A stretch of 54,621 nt of DNA from Cyanophora paradoxa (lineage: Eukaryota > Glaucocystophyceae > Cyanophorales > Cyanophoraceae). Below the pieces are notes generated by a model. That model was not told the DNA's origin and did not search any database. It was given only the letters and a program-made list of their open reading frames with translations. The translations under genes were made by a program, and so were the position numbers. The first letter of the stretch is position 1, and every line of letters begins with the position of its first letter. The DNA lies in contig QPMI01000303.1 of NCBI GenBank assembly GCA_004431415.1, forward strand, positions 1-54,621, written 5' to 3'. Shown here in pieces: positions 53,200 through 54,621 of the stretch.

Positions 53200-54560
53200 G
53201 GCAGCGAGGCCCGAGGCACGCATGGCGGCTGCAGCATGCGACGGAGCGGCGCGTCCGCACGGGCCGGAGGCGTGCGCGGCGGCCGGCGCCGGCGGGTGGT
53301 TGCCATGCATATGGGCGCTGCGGGCGCCGGCGCGCGCGGCTCGCCGGGTGGGGCGGATGCGCGGCAGCACGGCAGCGCTGCGGGCGCTGGCGCGGCTTGC
53401 CGGCCGCGGGTGGGGCGGAGGCGCGGCTCGCCGGCGAAGCTGAGGCGCGGGGAGCTCGAGCGGCGGTGCGGCTCGCCGCGCGCCGGGCCGGTGCGGCTCG
53501 CGCGGGCCGGGTAAGTTGAACCGAGGATTCAGCCGGCGCGCGGCCGCGCCGCTGCCGCTCCGGGATCCGGCGCGGCGCCAGACGGGCAGACGCTGCAGCT
53601 GAGCTAGCGCTGGGCGCGAGACCGGCAGCGAGGCCGGCCCGAGGCACGCACGGTGGCCAGCTGCAGCGCTAGCATGCGACGGCCGCGGAGCGGCGCCGGC
53701 GCGACCGCGCGGCCGCGGGCCGGAGCTCGAGGCGCGCGCGGCGCAGCTCGCCGGCCCGCGGATGGGGCGGATGCGCAGCGGCACGGCTCGCCGGGCGAGG
53801 CGCGGCGATTGCAAGCGGCGGTGCGGCTCGCCGGCGGGGCCGGCCGGCCGATCGCGAGGCGCCCGGCGCGGCGGGCGGCGTGCGGCGTGCGGCGGAGCCT
53901 CCGGATCGCTCGGCGGAGCTCGAGGCGCTGCGGGCGGCAGCGCTAGCCCGGCGCGGCTCGCCGGCGCGGTAGCTATAGGGCGCGCGGAGGCGCCGCGCTG
54001 CGGGCGGCAGCCCGGGCGCCGCGCGAGGCGCGGTGGCGGCGGTGCGGCTCGCCGGGTGGAGCGGATCCGGAGGCTTGGCGGGCGCGCGGGGCGGTGGCCC
54101 GTCCGCGGGCGCGGCGGTGCGGCTTGCCGGCTGGGGCGGAGGCGCTGCGGGCGGTGGCGCGGCGCGGCTCGCCGGGCGGGGCGCGCGGAGGCGCGGGGGG
54201 CGGCGGTGCGGCTCGCCGGTGGAGCGGATCCGGAGGCGTGGCGGGTGCGCGGTGGCCATGGCGCGGCTCGCCGGGCGCGCGGGGCGGTGGCCCGGCGCGG
54301 CGCGGCGGTGCGGCTTGCCGGCTGGGGCGGAGGCGCTGCAGGCGGTGGCCCGGCGCGGCTCGCCGGGCGGGCGGAGGCTCGGAGGCGCGGGGGGCGGGGC
54401 GGTGCGGCTCGCCGGCTCGCGGTGGCCATATGCATATATATGCATGGCGCGGCTCGCGGGCGCGCGGGCGGAGGCGGGGGGGCGGGTGCGGCTCAGCGGC
54501 TCATGATCACGGGCGCGCGCCCGGCGGGGCGGAGGCACAGCGGGCGGGGGGCGGTGCGCA
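53200..54560. repeat. GC-rich degenerate satellite array
   Basis: The core GTGCGGCTCGCCGG (variants GCGCGGCTCGCCGG, GTGCGGCTTGCCGG) occurs more than fifteen times, usually 30-60 bases apart, separated by GGCGGAGGCGC- and GCGGATCCGGAGGC-type spacers. A higher-order unit of about 165-190 bases is visible twice (from about 54042 and 54205): both contain the same order GTGGAGCGGATCCGGAGGC, then CTTGCCGGCTGGGGCGGAGG. An older duplication links 53190-53250 with 53620-53680 (ACCGGCAGCGAGGCC, GAGGCACGCA, AGCATGCGACGG). Open frames across it on both strands are by-products of its composition. Confidence 0.8.
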
Positions 54561-54621
54561 GGGCTTAAGTTTTCAAGTTTTGTTTCATTGTATCATGATC
54601 GATATATCATATATAGCGTTA

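Noticed and set aside
53077-54435. 452-codon minus-strand open frame rich in Ala, Pro, Arg and Ser
   Set aside because: It runs across the satellite; other frames are open too, and the repeated PASRTAA-like peptides follow from the DNA repeat. No start context, introns or domain support it.

Overview
This window is nuclear DNA of a eukaryote with an extremely GC-rich, intron-dense gene style, most likely a protist or microalga. Genes lie close together on both strands. Nearly every gene is cut into short exons by introns of roughly 55-130 bases whose sense strand is built from CCCCG-type repeats. Intergenic DNA is clearly less GC-rich and holds TA runs and short palindromes. Many introns begin with GC instead of GT, typically after AAG or CAG. 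Abundant GC-AG introns are known in haptophytes and dinoflagellates. I lean weakly towards a haptophyte-like alga, but the window alone does not settle the lineage.

Layout, left to right: the 3' end of a multi-pass membrane protein (+); a coiled-coil protein ending in a CCHC zinc knuckle (+); LETM1 with two C-terminal EF-hands (-); a very large IPT/TIG plus kelch-repeat protein (+, about 7 kb); an acidic-tailed hypothetical (-); the Hsp70/Hsp90 co-chaperone STI1/HOP (-); tRNA-Gly(CCC) (-) with a tRNA-like relic; two tandem genes sharing a small Arg-rich domain (+); a MYND-type zinc-finger protein (-); tRNA-Leu(UAA) (+); a nuclear protein with SPRKR repeats (-); a small hypothetical (-) that fires divergently from a bZIP factor (+); a membrane protein with a RyR domain (-); an unrecognised four-exon gene (+); an F-box/WD40 protein (+); a peroxisomal enoyl-CoA isomerase/hydratase (-) divergent from a RAD6-type E2 (+); V-ATPase subunit a (-); and a membrane RING-H2 E3 ligase (-). 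The last 1.4 kb is a GC-rich degenerate satellite.

Most genes are ordinary housekeeping genes: mitochondrial ion exchange, protein folding, vacuolar acidification, fatty-acid oxidation and ubiquitin transfer (E2, RING E3, F-box). I see no operon-like system; neighbours are functionally unrelated apart from short divergent promoters. The more unusual points are the GC-AG introns with strand-polarised C-rich bodies, the IPT-kelch fusion, a bZIP basic region whose invariant Asn is Glu, the membrane-RyR architecture, and possible 24-26-base introns.

Gene ends are given from codons I could read. Because exons are short and frames shift at each intron, internal exon borders are stated only where I checked them.
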